From Amycolatopsis roodepoortensis (lineage in GTDB: Bacteria; Actinomycetota; Actinomycetes; Mycobacteriales; Pseudonocardiaceae): a stretch of DNA of 64,000 nucleotides. The position numbers and the translations under genes were made by a program. Positions within the stretch are counted from its first letter, which is position 1. Each line of letters starts with the position of its first letter. Below, in pieces: positions 61,401 through 64,000 of the stretch. The stretch covers positions 1,364,001 to 1,428,000 of the forward strand of contig NZ_JADBEJ010000004.1 of assembly GCF_014873915.1 (NCBI RefSeq). Reading direction: 5' to 3'. The notes beneath the pieces were generated by a model, which did not search any database, was not told where the DNA came from, and was given only the letters and a program-made list of their open reading frames with translations.

Positions 61401-62001
61401 CACCCACTGCCTGCTCGTGTCGTTCGGTCGCCGAAAGCATGGCCGTGAGCTGATCGACCAGCCAGCCGTCCAGGGCTTCGCGCGGCACGGCTCGCTCCTG
61501 CAGCCAGCTCAGCAACGAGCCCTCGACCACCGCGGTCCAGCAGCGCAACGTCAGCAGGAGCATAGGCGAGGGCTCCGACACTCCCAGCGCGTCGAGGATG
61601 AGCTCGACGGCGCGGTTGCGGACCTCGTCGATCGCCGCGTCCGTCTCCGACGTCGCGATCACCGAGCCGCTGCGCAACAGCGCGACATAACCGGCCCGGT
61701 AGTGATCGGCGACGTCGATCAACCCGCGGACGGCGGCCCGCAGCCGGGTTTCGGGCGGGCCGTCCTCCAGCCCGGCCAGGCCGTCGATAAGGCCTTCGGT
61801 GACCGTTTTCAGCGCCTGGACCTGCAGTTCCCGCAGGCTCGAGAAATACCGGTAGAACAGCGGCCGCGAAACCTCGGCGCGGGCGATGATGTCGTCGACC
61901 GTGACGAGTTCCGGCGCGCGCGAGCCGAACAGGTCCAGCGCGGCACGGATCAGGTCCTCGCGGCGCGCTTCCGGCGACATCCGGCGTGGACGTCCGGTCA
62001 C
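61387..62001 (-). CDS. TetR family regulator coupled to the EphD-like gene
   Basis: 204-aa regulator. HTH: RREDLIRAALDLFGSRAPEL and AEVSRPLFYRYFSSLRELQV (about residues 12-55); the effector domain has RAAVRGLIDVADHYRAGYVALLR, common in TetR_C_33-type regulators. GTG 62001 overlaps the EphD-like stop (GTGA), so it is the downstream cistron and probably autoregulates through the palindrome at 63714-63729. Confidence 0.88.
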   Translation of the reverse strand: MTGRPRRMSPEARREDLIRAALDLFGSRAPELVTVDDIIARAEVSRPLFYRYFSSLRELQVQALKTVTEGLIDGLAGLEDGPPETRLRAAVRGLIDVADHYRAGYVALLRSGSVIATSETDAAIDEVRNRAVELILDALGVSEPSPMLLLTLRCWTAVVEGSLLSWLQERAVPREALDGWLVDQLTAMLSATERHEQAVGVVSG

Positions 62002-63704
62002 GGGGTGACGTCCAGTTTCGCCGCGGCCCGCAGCAGCCCGGGGGTGAGCCGGGAGAGGACGAGCGCGGCCTTGGCCTCCGGGGTCGACGGCTGGATCGCC
62101 TTGTCCTTCTCGACCGCGCGAAGGATGTCGCGCGCGACCTTCTCCGGGCCGAAACCGCGTTTCGCGTACAGCTTGCTGCTCGACTTCTGGCGCCGTTTCT
62201 GCTCGATCTCGTCGACACCGACGAAACGGGTGGTGCTGGTGATGTTCGTGTTCACGATGCCGGGACAGATCGCGGTGACGCCGATGTTCTCGGCGGCGAG
62301 CTCGGCCCGCAGGCAGATGCTCAGCGTCAGCACGGCTGATTTCGTGGTGGCGTAGGCGGAAAGGATCTTCGACGGCAGATAAGCGGCGGCCGAAGCGACG
62401 TTGACGATCTGGCCGCCTTCGGCCCGCTCTCGCATCTGCTCGGCGAAGACGCGGCAGCCGTGGATGACGCCCCACAGGTTCACGTCGATGAGGCGTTCCC
62501 AGTCCTCGACCGTCGTGTCGAGGAACGGGCCGGACAGGCCGATCCCCGCGTTGTTGACGACGATGTCCGGAACCCCGAACTCCTCCTTGACCCGCTGGGC
62601 GAACTTCTCGACCGCCTCGGCGTCGGAGGAGTCCACTGTGTACTCGCCGACGGTGGCACCCTTGTCCCGCAGGAGTTTCGCGGTTTCCGCGGCGGCCGCG
62701 CCGTTGATGTCGGTGATGACCAGGTCGGCGCCCTTGTCCGCGAACGCGAGCGCCGTCGCGCGGCCGATGCCGCTGCCGGCGCCGGTGACCACGACGAGTT
62801 TGTGCGCGAATCCTCGGGTTCGGGCCTGTTTGAGCGCACGGCTCTCCTCGCCGCCCTCGACGTGGTCGATCAGCTCGGCGGTGGCGTCGGCGATCACCTG
62901 GGGCTTCTCGCGGACGACCCAGTGCGTGCCGACGATCCGGCGGATCCGGAGGTCCGGCGCCCAGCGCTCGATCTCGGTCTGGAGCGGCGTGGTGACGAAT
63001 TTGTCGCCGGTGGGCGCGAGCACCTGCACCGGGATTTCGGCCGGCCGCGGCCTGGGCCGGGAAAGACGCGTGAACATGTTGGCGCGGTAGAGGTTGAGGC
63101 CGTACAGGCCGTCCGAAGTGGACGGAGCTCCGGCCGCCGGATCCATCCGGCCGATCAGCGCGCCCATCGCCCCGGTGCGCCAGAGCAGCTGCGGGATCAG
63201 CGGGATCTGGAAGCCGAGGATGTAGGTCGAATGCGCCCACTGGACGAGCGCGTTCTTGAGCCTTTTCGGGCTCGGGCGCACCTGCGCACGGAACCACGCG
63301 CCGGCGTGATCGAGGCTCGGCCCGGAGATCGACGTGAACGACGCGAGCCGCCCGCGCAGCTTTTCGCCGGTGACCGAATGCCAGGTCTGGATGGAACCCC
63401 AGTCGTGCGCGAGCAGGTGGACCTTGCCCTCGGGCTGGACCTCGTCGACGACCGCGGCCAGGTCGTCGGACAGCTGGTCCAGTTTGTAGGACGCGCGTCC
63501 TGAGGGCTTGTCCGAGCGGCCCGCACCGCGGACGTCGTAGACGACGACCCGGTAGCGGCGTTCCAGCAGGGCGGCGATGCCGTCCCACATGGAGCCGTTG
63601 TCCGGGTAGCCGTGGACGAGCACCACCGTGGGCGCGTCGTCGACGCCGGTCACCCGGACCGAAAGGCGGATACCGTCGCTGGCCGTCACCCACTTGTGAG
63701 ACAT
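61998..63704 (-). CDS. ephD: EphD-like fusion: alpha/beta hydrolase plus short-chain dehydrogenase
   Basis: 568-aa two-domain protein. Residues about 1-290: epoxide-hydrolase-type alpha/beta hydrolase with VVLVHGYPDNGSMWDG, nucleophile Asp in LLAHDWGSIQTWHS, late His in VGTHWVVREKPQ. Residues about 300-568: SDR with VVVTGAGSGIGRATALAFAD, NNAGIGLSGPFLDT, and catalytic Ser-Tyr-Lys in VASAAAYLPSKILSAYATTKSA. This layout is that of mycobacterial EphD (Rv2214c), implicated in mycolic-acid modification. A single open frame through the linker argues for a true fusion. It runs with the TetR gene at 61387. Confidence 0.88.
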   Translation of the reverse strand: MSHKWVTASDGIRLSVRVTGVDDAPTVVLVHGYPDNGSMWDGIAALLERRYRVVVYDVRGAGRSDKPSGRASYKLDQLSDDLAAVVDEVQPEGKVHLLAHDWGSIQTWHSVTGEKLRGRLASFTSISGPSLDHAGAWFRAQVRPSPKRLKNALVQWAHSTYILGFQIPLIPQLLWRTGAMGALIGRMDPAAGAPSTSDGLYGLNLYRANMFTRLSRPRPRPAEIPVQVLAPTGDKFVTTPLQTEIERWAPDLRIRRIVGTHWVVREKPQVIADATAELIDHVEGGEESRALKQARTRGFAHKLVVVTGAGSGIGRATALAFADKGADLVITDINGAAAAETAKLLRDKGATVGEYTVDSSDAEAVEKFAQRVKEEFGVPDIVVNNAGIGLSGPFLDTTVEDWERLIDVNLWGVIHGCRVFAEQMRERAEGGQIVNVASAAAYLPSKILSAYATTKSAVLTLSICLRAELAAENIGVTAICPGIVNTNITSTTRFVGVDEIEQKRRQKSSSKLYAKRGFGPEKVARDILRAVEKDKAIQPSTPEAKAALVLSRLTPGLLRAAAKLDVTP

Positions 63705-63713
63705 CCTGTCATG

Positions 63714-63729
63714 TTAGACAACTTGTCAA
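63714..63729. promoter_or_regulatory. Palindrome GACAA-C-TTGTC, likely operator of EphD-like operon
   Basis: TTAGACAACTTGTCAA (63714-63729) has a perfect 11-nt core (63717-63727) 10 bp upstream of the EphD-like ATG and overlapping the stop codon of the next upstream gene. On the minus strand TAACAT lies 6 nt before ATG, consistent with a leaderless start. Confidence 0.55.
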
Positions 63730-63992
63730 TAAGGCCACTTTTTCAGCACCGCGCGGCCGAGGGTCCATACCGTGTCGATCACCAGGATGAAGGTCCAGAT
63801 CCGGCCGATGTTCAACAGCCAGTGACCACTGGAATTCCAGTACCACTCGGCGGGATGAGGGTCACCGAACAGCGCTTCGACCGGCCAGCTGTAGCCGGCG
63901 GACGCCAGCGCCGCCTGCGCCACGACGTACACCGCGAGATGGACCGCCCAGTTGCGGAGCGGGTTCGCGCGCTTGTTCGGCTCCTTCGTCAC
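63726..63992 (-). CDS. Small membrane protein, 88 aa
   Basis: Two predicted helices: WAVHLAVYVVAQAALASAGY and IGRIWTFILVIDTVWTLGRA, with an aromatic loop HPAEWYWNSSGHW between. N terminus is basic (TKEPNKRANPLRN). The pattern resembles small 2TM-domain (DUF2631-like or 2TM) proteins but the family is not certain. It ends 21 bp upstream of the EphD-like start and its stop lies within the operator palindrome. Confidence 0.78.
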   Translation of the reverse strand: MTKEPNKRANPLRNWAVHLAVYVVAQAALASAGYSWPVEALFGDPHPAEWYWNSSGHWLLNIGRIWTFILVIDTVWTLGRAVLKKWPY

Positions 63993-64000
63993 CGATTCGG

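Noticed and set aside
61387..63693. Single 768-codon minus-strand protein joining TetR and the region opposite the EphD-like fusion
   Set aside because: Only the last 204 codons have TetR character; upstream of GTG 62001 the frame is an alternate reading of the EphD-like gene.
61998..63704. EphD-like gene as a sequencing fusion of two genes
   Set aside because: The linker is in frame without stops, and the same domain order is known in mycobacterial EphD.

Overview
The window is GC-rich actinomycete chromosome, with long GC3-biased genes and frequent GTG starts. It carries an S-(hydroxymethyl)mycothiol dehydrogenase, an actinobacterial integration host factor, a Streptomyces-type conservon, a urease operon in the order ureABCFGD without ureE, and an EphD-like fusion. 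Intergenic hairpins whose arms would read as KAPFP..KGAFT-like peptides make a Pseudonocardiaceae member, probably Amycolatopsis, the best guess; this is inference from the sequence alone. I saw no rRNA, tRNA, insertion sequence, prophage or CRISPR array.

Layout. 1-2.8 kb: an acyl-CoA operon (crotonase, AMP ligase, TetR). 2.9-8.3 kb: a small orphan protein, an acyl-CoA dehydrogenase with a clear palindromic operator, a DctA-type carrier, an Sfp-type phosphopantetheinyl transferase facing an isochorismate synthase, and a mIHF-like protein. 8.7-17.4 kb: an acyl-CoA synthetase, a sugar-type binding lipoprotein, a Tat-exported phosphoesterase, a secreted C39-like peptidase, and mscR coupled to a gamma-glutamylcyclotransferase-like gene. 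17.4-21.2 kb: an AGPS-like flavoenzyme divergent from TetR-glpD. 21.3-24.5 kb: an XRE/membrane/ABC-2 exporter cassette. 24.5-30.3 kb: photolyase, citrate synthase, sugar kinase, and a TetR/acyl-CoA dehydrogenase pair. 30.4-44.5 kb: mixed metabolic genes, including twin MBL hydrolases under an LmrA/YxaF-type TetR, transporters and pdxH. 44.9-51.7 kb: a NitT/TauT-type ABC transporter in one run with a complete conservon (cvnABCD). 51.9-64 kb: an orphan 514-aa protein, TetR/secretory lipase, the urease operon, a second citrate synthase, and TetR/EphD-like fusion.

Together the genes suggest a soil saprophyte degrading fatty acids and other acyl substrates (three AMP ligases, two acyl-CoA dehydrogenases, one crotonase, each group with local TetR control), with nitrogen scavenging (urease, ABC transporter, NIT-type sensor kinase) and envelope or ether-lipid chemistry (AGPS-like/GlpD, EphD-like).

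The most unusual material lies between genes. Twelve long hairpins sit 3' of genes, and most have arms that are themselves short palindromes. Three head-to-head arrays of a 21-bp unit are also present. Several regulator genes appear to be leaderless, with TACAGT exactly 7 nt before ATG in two TetR genes. The most system-like coding feature is the seven-gene ABC transporter-conservon run.
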